From NCBI GenBank assembly GCA_019843655.1, contig JACDQD010000002.1, positions 11,172,393-11,236,392 of the forward strand: a DNA stretch of 64,000 nt. Reading direction: 5' to 3'. A model generated the notes under the pieces. That model saw only the letters and a program-made list of their open reading frames with translations. It made no database searches and was not told the DNA's origin. Position 1 is the stretch's first letter; every line of letters starts with the position of its first letter. Of the stretch, positions 1 to 12,288 are shown piece after piece. The stretch comes from Lethocerus indicus (lineage: Eukaryota > Arthropoda > Insecta > Hemiptera > Belostomatidae). Both the position numbers and the translations under genes were made by a program.

Positions 1-3000
1 AAATGGTATTGTATTTTACACTACATCAATGAGGGAATGATACAGAAATGAATTTCCCTTTGATTTGTCTGAATGTTTTTCATTGATTAACGTAGTTACG
101 TACATAACCTTCGGAAGTTAAATTAGAGCGTATTGCGCACAGCCTGCCGTAATGAGTTGCTGTAATGATATGGCAATTTCAGTTGGATCAAGGATTCTTC
201 CGAAGACTGAAAAATATAATTAGCCATTACATTAATATATATCTTTGGTCTAGGCAGCTCAACGATCAAAATGAACCGCTACGGTAAATTTCTATTTCCC
301 TGAATTAGAAAATGTACAATTATAGCAAAATGCATGTTCCAGTGACGATCCTTTTCCTAAACATAACCGCTGTGGTTTGTAACAAAAGTTTTAGTACGCA
401 CAATATGATAAATAACACCAATTCGATTCCTAAAATTGGCTGTAATAAATTGATATAGGGTACAATATAGGGGATTATAATAAATTGTTTATACGGGTAC
501 AAACGAAAATGCATTCTGTTTTAATTAATTTTCTATTCATTTACGGGCTTGGATGCTAGTCGCTAACATCGCAGCGTTGTCATGGCAATAAATGTTAATT
601 CAGATCGGTAATGCGATTGTGGATAATTTATGGAAATAGGGCAGCCTTCTCTGCTTGCATGACCTCTGTTCATGCCCTTTCAGGACCCGCAGTTATCATG
701 ATACGGACTGAAACAATTAGGTAATACGTAGGCTATTTTGCGGAGAGGTGGTACCAACTTTAATCAAAATTCAGGATCGCCGGTCATTTAAACTTCATTC
801 GATAACTGTTCAGGCTTGTGAATTCATCTCTTTTTGTGTAATTGGGCTGAATTTAATTCGTAGACAGATCTATAACAAAAATAGTATTATATCGAGAATT
901 AATTCATGTTATTATTACAAAACTCAGAGGCGTTCCTATAATAACTCCTGTCTATAATACGCCTACCGTTTTATAACCTTCAGTAACATATTAAGTATAT
1001 TTGATTTTCCGTTTTTTGGTTTACCACAAGAATTAAGAATGGCGCTTTTTTTTAAATTTATCTTATCGAGGTTGCCCCGGCGGATATTCGTCTGGTTCAT
1101 TTATTATGCGGGCACCGACTTGGCTAACAATGCTAAGATTTACTCTGGCAAATCAGGACCGACTGTTCTGTTCTAAGCTCCTCGGCCCTCCTGTTTATAA
1201 TTACAGCGCCGGTGAATTTCGGTCGGCCGCCTGCCTACTCCTTGTATTCTCCCGTGGAGTGAATTAATTCACCTTGTTTCTCGATCAGTAATGAAGTCAC
1301 GTCGCTCACCTAAAACACGAACCCCCCCCCCCACTCCTTTACCATCCGACTGAGGAGGTGTTGAACGAATTCCAATAGGAGGCTGCTAAAAAGGTAAACT
1401 ATTTAATTATTTGTTCTGGCGTTGAACCTATCCACCCTATAATGACCCCTCCCCCCCTGTTAAACTACTCCTTGAGAATACACAGTTTTTTTCCTATTAA
1501 TCAGTAAGAGCTAATTGAACTCCTGGTACACATCAATATATCCACTGAGCTATTGCGAACAGAATTTTTTTCAGTTTAAAATATCTGTTTTGTGGTCTGC
1601 GAGGGGTTGGAATACCGTAGATTTCGTGTGTTTCTCTCGCTGGTTTGGTCTTTTGCTTGACCGGTTTCGGCTGCTCGCCATCTTCAGTACGGAATTTTTT
1701 TCAGTTACAAATATCAAATGATTAAACGAGTCGAGATGAAATAATATGTCCAGTACATTTTCTGGATTTTAGTGCTGAACAGCTAGCTTCTGAAATAACT
1801 AACCAACATCAGTTAGGTGCAATATTTTCCTGTTTTGTTGCACATCCATGTCTCGGCGTCGAATAATTTTTCGTTGTTACAAATTCGGTGAAGTGCTATA
1901 AATTTCCAAAAAACGTATGAATTAGACGGGCCTTCTACTTAACGATACGAAACTGGTATGCGTCGGGCCTATTTCAACTTCTTTTCTTCATATCTGAGGC
2001 CCGATCTGTTCCAGTTTGCATGTCCCGTGTCGATTAATACGAGACACCGCGTCAGATGTCAGAAATATAATATTCCCTGTCGTAAATTGGCGGGGAATGT
2101 CACAACAATTTTTAATTAACGATTTTTTTGTTTTCTGTTTTCTTACACCGACGGCCGACCAATTTTTTCTTAGACTCATCGACCGGTTAATACCGGCATT
2201 AAACGAATGTTTAATTCAGAGTTGAACTCGTATATTAATTAATTTATTGCTTGGGGCTGTTAATTAGCGCTTTGCACTGTCATTTTTTCCCCTTCTCACT
2301 TAGACTGTAGAATTTAATTATTTCGAAGCTTTAGCCGGCCGTTAATTACAAGTCTACCTTTCACTCGTTTCTTGGCCACCTGTCGTAATACACGCGCAAA
2401 TAGTTACGGTCATTTGACAATTAATCGGTTGTTTGTTCGGAGTACGAACGTCAAGAATGAGTAATACTAATGTACTAATGTTCGGACTGAGAAGAAAATG
2501 AGTCATTAAGCTATTGAACTTTTTCAACTGTTTTGCCTAATCAAGTTTGTGACAGGAATCGAATTTTGAATATTTTCTGAGATGCAGAATTTGATTTTGT
2601 GAGAAATTACGTTTACTGCACCTATATATTCCGTATAATTTGGTAGGATTTTTGGTGGAGAGACAGTAATCTCATAATTCATTTAATCATCCCTTGGTAG
2701 CTTACTGAAGGAAAATGCCTGACGGAAGAGGCTAAATTTGATTTCATGAAATACATATTCCCGTTATGTGGACCCTTTTCTATTTCCCGTTAGTTTCCAC
2801 GTAAAGGAATAGGGGCGTAAAAAGTCTATCTACTTTACCCAGTATTCCTGTGACAACTCCATTAGTCCTAATTAAAACTTGTTCTCAAGCTCGTTTCAGT
2901 TTTTTCAGAGTGCTTTAAACTCGAATGAATTTTAAAGGGGGCAGGTTTCATTTCGTTCTCTGTTGCGACGGAGTGCCTTATTCTGCTAGTTTTGCCGGTC

Positions 3001-4184
3001 TAATAGTCTTCCTTTTCAACAATGGGCTTGTTCTCGGTCTGTCGCGAATAAAACGATTTATTTTTTGTTCCATCCGCCCCTTTTATTACAGTTAAACTCA
3101 AAAGGATCTGTTCAAATATGTTATGTTCCGTATGAGAAATTATATATAATTATGTATATTAATGTTTAAAAAATGGTTTTACGATTTTATTACTCCTTTC
3201 ATTATTGATATAACTGGAGTATTACCTAAAATATATTTAAGAAAATAGTATTTCGAAAAATAGTAGTATTATACCAAAATAGAGCACGTTTGTATGGCGT
3301 TAATGTATTGTATTATGATCCTGGGCATTTAATCATCATCCTTTGATGACAGTCTCTGAATCTGTTTAACTTTCCTTACATACATCTTGTAAGAGACTGT
3401 AAATTGTATTTCATGGTTCTCAAATAAAATCTATAAAAATAATACGAATGTGATTGGAAAATATTTCTGTGCAATAACTAGTTGAACAGAAGTTTTAATT
3501 TAGAAGCACAGTCGCTGATTTTATTGATTTCTAGTAAATTGTGGGTGAAAATACATGGCGGTTTTTTTAGTTCATTATTCCCTTTTTATTATAACGTTTA
3601 CAGGCTCTTTTATTAATTTTCGGTCGTCGTAATTAGGTCGTAAAGCGTGTCAATTTTTCCTCGGTCATTATTTTTTTTCAGCCCACCGAAGGGGTTCTTA
3701 ACCATCGGTTGTTAGGGGATTTATTATTAGTGCTTCGACGGTGGGCTGTTGATGCCGCCCTATCAGCAATAAATAGCGCGAGTCCCCCAAGCAAATTATT
3801 CAAACTGCCGGCCCATTTATCTCTCCCCGCGGGTAAATTAATACTTAAACTTGCTTCTTTTTTCGATCGATGGTTCAACCATCGCCATCGTTCATTAGCA
3901 GTTTCCCGATGCCGTTTCTAATCGTACGTTCTGCACTGTCTGCACAATGGTGATTATCACGAATTGTTGCATTATTTATTTCTCTGGTCACCTATATTAC
4001 GGTTCATAAATTAATTGGATCCACAGAAATCCAATGGAATGATAATTAAACCTGTATTTTTCCAGATCCAGAAAATCACATTCGGCGAATAACATTCTGC
4101 TATTTATATGGCATTTTATTAATTAATTCGCCCCAATTTATGATGGTTATGTGAAAATCAGTTCTATAATAACCCTCATTGTAA
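1..4184. other. AT-rich non-coding block
   Basis: No coding region is supported here. All frames are short and none resembles a known protein family. The DNA is AT-rich, with many TTAATTA-type motifs between about 2100 and 2350 and an 11-nt poly-C run near 1322. A more GC-rich patch lies around 3690-3910. I see no RNA gene, mobile element or promoter I can support. The block lies upstream of the first candidate recursive splice site, which fits intronic sequence. Confidence 0.6.
1322..1332. repeat. poly-C tract (11 nt)
   Basis: An uninterrupted run of 11 C. A second shorter C run occurs near 1450. It is one of a series of C/G homopolymers across the window. Confidence 0.9.
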
Positions 4185-4216
4185 TTAATAATATTTGTTT
4201 TCTGTTTCAGGTAAGG
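4185..4216 (+). promoter_or_regulatory. putative recursive splice site (ratchet point) 1
   Basis: A T-rich tract ending in ttgttttctgtttcag is followed immediately by gtaagg, so a strong 3' splice site and a good 5' splice site share the junction at 4210/4211. This (Y)nCAG|GTAAG arrangement is the defining pattern of recursive splice sites in long insect introns, where the spliced-in site regenerates a donor and the intron is removed in steps. A possible branch region (taattaat) lies a short way upstream. The match is visible in the sequence; use in splicing is inferred. The alternative is chance juxtaposition, made less likely by the downstream donor at 4258. Confidence 0.55.
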
Positions 4217-4257
4217 ATTATAAACCAGTATATTCGTCTCAATATAACGTAATGGAA
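4211..4257 (+). other. candidate RS-exon 1 (47 nt)
   Basis: The 47 nt between the ratchet junction and a consensus gtaagt donor at 4258-4263 would form a small exon. Known recursive splice sites need such a downstream donor for exon definition, and the exon is then normally skipped because the regenerated 5' site at its start is used. One frame is open (KDYKPVYSSQYNVME, after two leading bases); the other two contain stops. The length is not a multiple of three, so inclusion would shift the host reading frame. It could instead be a genuine small cassette exon; I do not recognise the peptide. Confidence 0.4.
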
Positions 4258-5002
4258 GTAAGTTTTTCAATTTATTTCTGTCATTTTTGTTAAGTCTACA
4301 AACTGGAGTTTGTTAAATTGCCACTAGTTCTTCTTCATTTTCTCTGGTAATATGAGGTATGGAAAAGACGCCTGGAAACATTGTCATTGTAACAACATTC
4401 TGCCCAGTAGAAATTTAAACTTGTCATTTAAAATTAACTCAGGAAATTTTGAAGTTTACGAAAGAATTGAAAATAGGGAAGTTGAAAATGCGCTTAATGC
4501 AAATTATTTTTTTTTAAAGCCAGCTCTAAATGGAAGGGAGACTGATAAATTGCGACTTGCGAGCGTAACGAATGAGGTCGTTGAAATGAAAAATACTTCA
4601 GTTGGGTCGGTCACTGATTGTACCAGATATTATGATAAACAACCGCCTCCGGGGGACATTCGCGCTTATATAATACGCGCCCAGCCATTAACTTCTTGGT
4701 TGGCGGCGGCCAGAGTGCCATTAAAGAAAACTTTGTTTTCGATTAACCGACAATAATCGGTCGTACACGGGCCCGTGATCGTTAGGCTTCCTTCTGTTCT
4801 GAACATTGCCTACTGCTCTCCGCTCCACGAGATAAGATTACGCTGCCGAGCGACATACTTCCCCGTAAAATGCATTTTAGCACATTCTACTTTCTTATCC
4901 AATGGAAGATTCAAAACAAGTCTCATATCACGCCCTATTATGGACCATTATTTCTCTGATTGTTACTTGGAATTGAGAAAAAACGTCCGTCTGAGATGTA
5001 TT

Positions 5003-5030
5003 TACAATTTACATTTAAATGTAAATTGTA
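5003..5030. repeat. perfect 28-bp palindrome
   Basis: Both halves are exact reverse complements around the centre atttaaat, with 14-bp arms and no spacer. It is AT-rich (core acatttaaatgt). It could extrude as a hairpin, be the remnant of a MITE-like inverted repeat, or be a dimeric binding site. There is no flanking evidence to decide. Confidence 0.9.
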
Positions 5031-7917
5031 GATGTTATAGTAAATTTATCGTAGGTTTATAGTATAAGATAACATTGCTCTAATTAGTACTGCTGATTAA
5101 TGTGATTGGCAGTATTTGAATTTATTTTTGGGCCAGAAAACAGTAGCCGTGTTAGATAATTGGTACTCTTTTGTCTTCCATTACTGTGACGCCTTCGTTG
5201 GAGTTGTTATACTAGTGTTAAATAACGTACTCGTTTGACTTTTGATGAGACGGTGTTTAAACACGAATTATTCAGTTTATATAAGGAACTGAATTTCGTT
5301 TAATTTCACTTGTATAATGAAAAGGAAGCTAAATTATGTCGTACGTTCATTTATTACGAATATCAACTGTATATCCCGATAACCGATTCCTGAACTCTGG
5401 GGGATAGATTAGTAACTCTCCTTTTCCGAATGATCGTTTTACCCGGGGTGGGAGAAGGTTAATATCATACCTATTAATTTACAGGAAATTGGAAGTGGGA
5501 GAAAGGCTCCTCCTCCGACTTATCGATTCGCAACAGGGGCATTCCTAGTCGGCGTTCCGGGTTTGGCGGTTGCCGCCCCACCCGCACACTGACTCGTAAA
5601 ATATGGAATAGATTTCGCGAGTGCGATATTCCAGAAATGAATAATCAATTTAAAGTAAGGTTTTCCCATTAAGATTCCTGTCTCAGATAGTTCTCGAGAG
5701 AAACCTCTAAATATTAATAACTAATACCCGGAAATAAAGAATGCACATTAGACGCCAAACTCTTTTTGATTTTTTAAAAATGTATTCACTATATTTTTAT
5801 TTGATTAGATAAATGCTAAATATTGTGAGAACACTAACTCTATCTGTTCCTTAGCTCAAATATTATGAATGAAAATGAAAATTCTTATCATATTTACTAA
5901 CGTATTATTTTTTTAATGAAGTTTACTCGATATAAATTTATGGGAACTTGAAAAGAAATTGATTATAAGTAATTTAGATTATAGTTGTATTGATTGTGAT
6001 TCGGTATTATCGTAACTTCGGTTTCACGTAGTAACTTTTGTCGAAATGATATCTTCCCTTCAAATGGGACTTAATGCCCAATGATTAATTCTCGTAAAAT
6101 CTTATCTATTTAAATTACTCCACTAAACCAATTTACATATTAACTGATGACATTATTTATTGATGAATATATTTACGTTATAAATAGAAAACATGAATGT
6201 AGTCGAAAGCATGAAAGTACTTGAAATGGGAGATGAAATGGATTTGCATGAATGATCCTATAAAGGTCTATAAAGAAAATCCCGTTTCACAGTTAAGCCT
6301 GATATTCTCCACTTATGCTTATCTCAGTTGCATTTCAGACATTGAAATATATGGTCGGTTTCTCTCTGTTTTCCGTTTTATCAGTTTATCTAAGTGAACG
6401 GTATTTTACCGTCGGTAAGGCTGCACCCTTCAGTCCAAGTCGTCACCCTTGGTAAGAATCGTTTTCAGATGTTAACTGCTTGATAATAACTTCGATAAAT
6501 ACAAAAACAAAAAAAGCGAACGAGGGAATTCAGCGCTCTCCTGTAGTATGAACTTTCGAATTGTACAAGGTAAACTCGACCGTCTAATTGAGTTATATGG
6601 CGCCTACAACACTGTTTTCAATCTCGTTTCGAAACGTCCTCATTATTATAACAATAAACATAAAAGTCATATTATTTTAATATAGACTGCCTGAGTTGAT
6701 GAACAGAATACAACGAAGGACGCATTCGTACGCATTTACAAATTTTTGGTTTTATATATCTGGAATATTATTGCAAATTGCAATGTCTAGATTACATTTT
6801 GCGCTCTTTTTGTGCCAATTCGAGTTAAGTGTATAATGGGAAGCGAACCTAATGGAGAGGTTCCGAAGCACTCAAGTAATGAAGTTATAAAGCACCCGGC
6901 CCTGACCGTTCGATTTCGATCTGAAAACGTCGCTTTATTATTGGGTAGCGATAGGGATCTCACCACCGGAAACCGGTTGTGTCCCCTCCTTCCCTTCCAC
7001 TCGGCTAATTCTATTTAAAACTTTAATGTCTTTTTAAAGGAAAGGAAAAAAATAGTGGCGAAATCGACCTTCTGACTTTTTTCTTACCCATTTGAGCGAC
7101 GGAATATTTTTTCAGCTTTCTAAACGATCGCATTTATATATATTTATGCGGTACATACTTTCACGATAATTATTGCGTACTGTGGTCACCGTTTTGTACC
7201 GCTTGTACTAAACTTTTTTACTCTGCGTACTTGCTTTGAATTATAATGACTCGCATAAGAAATACAACTCCGGCAGAACATGTATTCACTGGTAAATCAG
7301 TTTGTAGTCCCTCGTCCTACTAATGTGAAGAACTATGCGGTGCTGGTTTCCAAAATCTAGTATGTAGATCCTAAATTGGAAAAATATAAGATAACTTCTC
7401 CTTATTTTTCAATTACCAAAAATGTTCCAAATGCTCCGTAAGGAACGCCGACTATTATATATATAATTTAAATGAAAAATGCCCGTACGAATCCCTGCAA
7501 AATATTAAATATTTTCCCTACATGTTTTGATTACTCAAGTGCACGAAATGAGTGTTAATAGCAGAAGAACGTTATTCCAAGATGGATTAGGAATTTATTA
7601 TTCATCCCACAGAGTCAATACTGTAGAAAAAGTTAAAATCAGATAGACAGTAGAACCTCGGTGTGTTATTACCCCAGAGACTGAAGCTGAGACTGTAGTG
7701 GAGGGTAGGGCTGGCAATTGGGAACGTGACAATTGCCATGTTATCGGATTCGTTCCGGTCTTTAAGCGGACGATGAAACCGACGATAGCGGAATTAGCCG
7801 GACTTGGTGAATTCTCCCCCGTACATCTGGCATTACTCTTCTCCTCCACGAAATTGTTCTGAAACTCGTTTATTTCCCCGAACGCAATTTCCACGATTTC
7901 CGCCCCCTTCAACTCAA

Positions 7918-7931
7918 CCCCCCCCCCCCGC
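7918..7931. repeat. poly-C tract (14 nt)
   Basis: Fourteen consecutive C, the longest C/G homopolymer in the window, inside a pyrimidine-rich GC island. Confidence 0.9.
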
Positions 7932-9194
7932 CCACGGCCAATGTTCGCTTTTCCCACGTTTCGGGTAAACCGGGGCGGCTGTGAGGGCGTGCGATGGCCC
8001 CCGTGCCGGGGGATGGTTTAATCCCGATTGTATTACAAGGAGGGATGTTGGCCTTGGTCGACCAGCTGTCCTCCTCCCCTAGTTAAGTCCTTTGTCTCCT
8101 AGCTCACCCAAATAGAATTCCCTAGATGTTTGCTGTCGTTCCCAGCTTGCGTTCAAAATTAACAAATACGAGGGAATCACTGGGCGCTGAATTGAATCGG
8201 GCTTAAAAAATGTTTACTTTGTTAAATTGCTGGTGAACAATCTACATAAATAAAGTTCTAACAATTACAAAATGTAGACTATAATGCTCAAGTTATCTCT
8301 GGATTTCTGGTACCATTTGATTCTGTTCTGGACGCCAGCCACTCTGTTGATTGGAAATTTCTCAAATAAGGATGATAATTCTTTCGTCGGCACGTAAAAC
8401 GCGATATAATTTAATAATTTCTTGCATTTCGTCCAAAACAGCTATCTCGTATGCATTAAAACGCCGTGTAAATTCATGGTCGACACTGGTCGCATCTCTC
8501 ATGTCGGGCCAGTGTAAACGGCACGGGCAAATATCGTAGTCGGAAAACAGGAGCGTTGTCATCAATAATGCTTTTCTAATCAAGAACTGTCGCATTCAAT
8601 CATATAACAGGCTCTGGCGGGTCCCCTGGGACGGGACGAAAAACCGATGATTTGTTTAGCTGCGGACGGCACTCCATCAAATACACAACACAGGACCCCG
8701 CATAAATTCACCAATGCTCGCATTTGCGCATCGGTAATTACAATTTTACATTTCCATTTACTTCCGTTTCGAACTCTTTCCAACCGGATTTGTGGCCGTA
8801 TTCAAATTTCATTGTTTCCTCTTGTGCAGTTCAGTTTATTGGAAAAACGAGGACGACCCTGAAAGTATTTGTATACATATTCCAGAAATGTACGGGTAAT
8901 TGAAATGTTTAATAATCAATTTAAAAATTTGGTAGTACCTAGGGACCGTTTTCTATTGAAGAAACCTAAATTTCACGAAATATATAGTTGCTCACAACTA
9001 GATTATCGGACTTAGGGTGTAAAAAGGGTTTTTCCTGACTGTTTTTGCTGTATTCCACGTGGAGAAGTAACTCTTCAAATATTGGGCTCCCCGCGCTTCG
9101 AAAGAACGCTCAGAAGTTAGGGTTTCGCTCCCGGCCTAGAAGGGCTAATTCAATCTGTGCCAAGGCTTCGTATCGTTAAATGCAGAGGGAAAAT

Positions 9195-9204
9195 GGGGGG
9201 GGGG
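9195..9204. repeat. poly-G tract (10 nt)
   Basis: Ten consecutive G in an otherwise mixed-sequence region. Confidence 0.9.
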
Positions 9205-9690
9205 CGATGAAACCGATTAACCTGAAATTACGTCGGAGGCCGAGTCATTTTAAAATAAGTTTACTGACACCCACCGCCCTGAGTAATGAGGCTGAGGAGA
9301 CAGATCTAGGGGCCAAATTTAACTTCTAATAGGGAAAATATTAGACGCACCTCGATTCGAATCAGAATTAATTATACAGACGTGAAAATAGAGATTTCTA
9401 CTAGCCATTTTCGCTGGTATTCGGCAACGGAAGTGCGTAGGTGCCTGTCAAGCCGAAATCTGATCCCGAGAATGGCATGTTGAATTTAAGAAAATACGCT
9501 AGTTAGGCGCTAATTATATACGATTGAACGATAACATGATAAGTACAGCTAAAATCTGACTTAACTTTAGTCCTTCAATTATAATCGGAGTTACCTCGAG
9601 GTAGTGGTGACTCAGGGAGTGTCGGATAGCCGGGTCGCCTGCGGGTGATGTCTAGCTGAGGGGTGAGACTGATGCTAGGAGAGGAACACA

Positions 9691-9700
9691 GGGGGGGGGG
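9691..9700. repeat. poly-G tract (10 nt)
   Basis: Ten consecutive G, followed by a pyrimidine-rich stretch from about 9715. Confidence 0.9.
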
Positions 9701-12240
9701 CAAGGGGATGATTCATCCCCCTTCCCCCGCTGATCAATCCCGACAATCACCTTCCTTCTCCGCTCGGCGATTAGAAGCGTCCTTCTCCTCCTTGTCTGGC
9801 CGTCATCCATCAGACAGAAATATTACGTCCTCAGACCTACTTTCCACAACTCTGTACCCAGTTCAAGATGACTTAATACCCATAAAAACACTTTCCTTAC
9901 ACTGTTCAGTCATATGGATATCATCGTCTCGTGTACCTCATGGATAAATTAGGAGCTTAAACAAATTTTGTTTATTAGTAGTGTTCAATAACTACATAAA
10001 TTCCATTTTATAATTCCGTACATTTTTTCTTAAATTCATGGTTCTTACATTGAGTAACTCTAATGAAATACTTCTCATTTATTTGCAGACCTCACTACCT
10101 ATTTCCACATCGGAACATCCCGCTATCCCCATTTGTGCAATTGAGTGCATTGAATAGTGATGGGGGTGAGGGGGGAGTGGTCAGAATTTAGGTTTTCCTT
10201 TGGGTGTAGGGAATAACGAAGTGTAATTCAACTTTAAACAGTTGCCCCTCCACCCCCCCAAACGGTATTCTTTTCGATGGCGGATGGCGGAAGCCCCGTC
10301 GTTACCTCCCCCCCCCTGTACGGAAACGCCTGTTTATCCGTTTCTCCCCTCGTGTTCTCTTTATTGTTTGTTTGGCTTGAGCCCTGTGTCGGCGGCCACG
10401 AGGCTAAGTGCTGGCCGCCGGCCCTTTTGTTTACGAATAGGGCGCTCGGCCCCGGAATACAAAAGGGAGCCCGAGGGAACACTAGGGAGAATGCCGGAGC
10501 TTCCCTCCGCGCCCAGTCTAATAATTCACCCATCCCTTGACCCTTGGAGTATGTGTTCTTTTCCCTGACCAATTTTCTCGAAATCTTTATTTTAAGCTGA
10601 GCTCTACCAGTGTATGTAAATTCGAAACGTTTTAATATAAAATGGAAATAGAAATGTTTAGTTTCTTAAATTATATCTTCATATAATATAAAGGTTCGCA
10701 TAACAACCATTTCCAAACTTTTTTAATAAAGGCGAGATTTTTAATTTAGCTGCTATTAGTGGGAAGAACCTGTACATAATAACTAACGTAGTTTCTTCCT
10801 GTATTCCTATAAAATTATTATATGACTGTGAAAACAAATATATTAATAGTGCATCGTGCAAATGGTTTTGTCATAAATCTCTTCACCGCTGGAAAATTTC
10901 ATCCAGAAAAGTTTCCATTCGGCGACAGTTGAGAACGTGGGGAATTAAAAAATGCTGTTCGGTGAAGAAGTCGTTTGATCCACATCGAGAACTTGCTTTA
11001 ACGGTGCTCGGATAAAAAAGAGGACCGGTCCTCGGAAGTCGATTCCTCAAACGGCGTGTCCCTTTCGCTGGGAGGGACGAGCGAGCGGTCTGCGAACAAG
11101 GCGGAAAGGCAGGAAAGGCTGACCGATGCAAGTTGCGGCCGCCGGGACTTAAGCCAAATCTGCTGCCACTTAGCGGCAGTTCTTGCGGACTAGTTCACAG
11201 TTGGCGCCTTACACTTTGAACCGAGCGTCGGCCCCTTCGCACTCAATTACACTTGACACAGCGAATAGGCAGCAGAAAAGTAACATTTGTTAAGCCGGTC
11301 GGAATTACTATATATTCTGCCTATATTTTGTATTTGGTTTGATTTTCGTGACCTTATAACAATCTAAAAAAACCGCCTACTCAAAATAAAGTCAATCCAA
11401 ATGCAAGATAATCACAGTTCCGTTTATTTTCACCTGCCAGCGTTACTAATGAATGTGTTCAGCTATTATATCATATAATATTCGATATAATTTTATATTC
11501 CTCAGTTGCAACGATTGTTCTAAAAAGAACTATTTTTTACATTGTTTTTAAAATATATTTTCGCCAATATCGGCGAATTCTTGTTACGTGATACGGCATT
11601 TCCTAAATTCTCTTATGATGACCACTGTGATTCTGATTCTGATATCTTCTGGATTAAGACGCCTTCATTACCGGTCTTTATTTATAATTATATGCTTCCA
11701 AATTGTATCTTTAAAGGTCTCGTCCATGTCGTGTGCATATATTTAATTGACAAATTTCTATTATGCGACTAAATTACCGGGATACTCGTATCTGTTCCGT
11801 TCATTATTTGAACGACCAACTGGATGGCCGGGTCCCGCTATCCCGGTCATACTATTTCTGTATACAGTGAGGGAAGGAAACAAGTAACTATTTCGGTCCG
11901 ACCTTCCACCACGAGCGAGTTTCCCCTCTTTATGATCTCCATCCCGGGAGAATCACTTGTCCCTGGAATAAGACGATTCAAAATTGTGGAACCGGAAAGA
12001 TAACGAGAAAAGATGCAAAAATTGTTCTGTGTGCAGAGTACAGGATACACGTAGGGCTAACGGAGCAAATTTATTTTATACTCCGGGAACAAATTGTACC
12101 GCCTGTACTTTATAAAATGTCCCAGTAATTTTCTATATGCATGATTATAATATTAGTATATATCTCATATATACCATTGTTTTACTCCCTTTTCTTTATT
12201 TCTTCAGTTCAAATTTTTCGTGTGTGTTAAAAGATATGAC

Positions 12241-12246
<6 letters not shown>

Positions 12247-12282
<36 letters not shown>
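12247..12282. repeat. (TA)18 microsatellite
   Basis: An uninterrupted TA dinucleotide repeat of 36 nt. It is likely polymorphic in length. Confidence 0.95.

Positions 12283-12288
<6 letters not shown>

Larger units (their letters stand above)
4264..12246. other. non-coding block with palindrome and poly-C/G tracts
   Basis: No gene is supported. An ATG-initiated 134-codon frame at 4352-4756 lies about 95 bp after the candidate RS-exon donor, but it has no family resemblance I know and includes low-complexity stretches. Items listed separately are the palindrome at 5003-5030 and the C/G homopolymers near 7918, 9195 and 9691. GC-rich islands lie at about 7880-8100 and 10230-10540 (with a further run of nine C at 10308). 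The rest is ordinary AT-rich DNA. Confidence 0.55.

Noticed and set aside
4352..4756. 134-codon ATG frame on the + strand just after the first RS-exon
   Set aside because: The translation resembles no known protein and includes a T-tract-derived hydrophobic stretch. There is no evidence of an exon boundary at either end.
8362..8595. Minus-strand frame that reads somewhat like a transposase N-terminal region
   Set aside because: I could not find a definite conserved motif, terminal inverted repeats or target-site duplication, so a DNA-transposon call is not supported.
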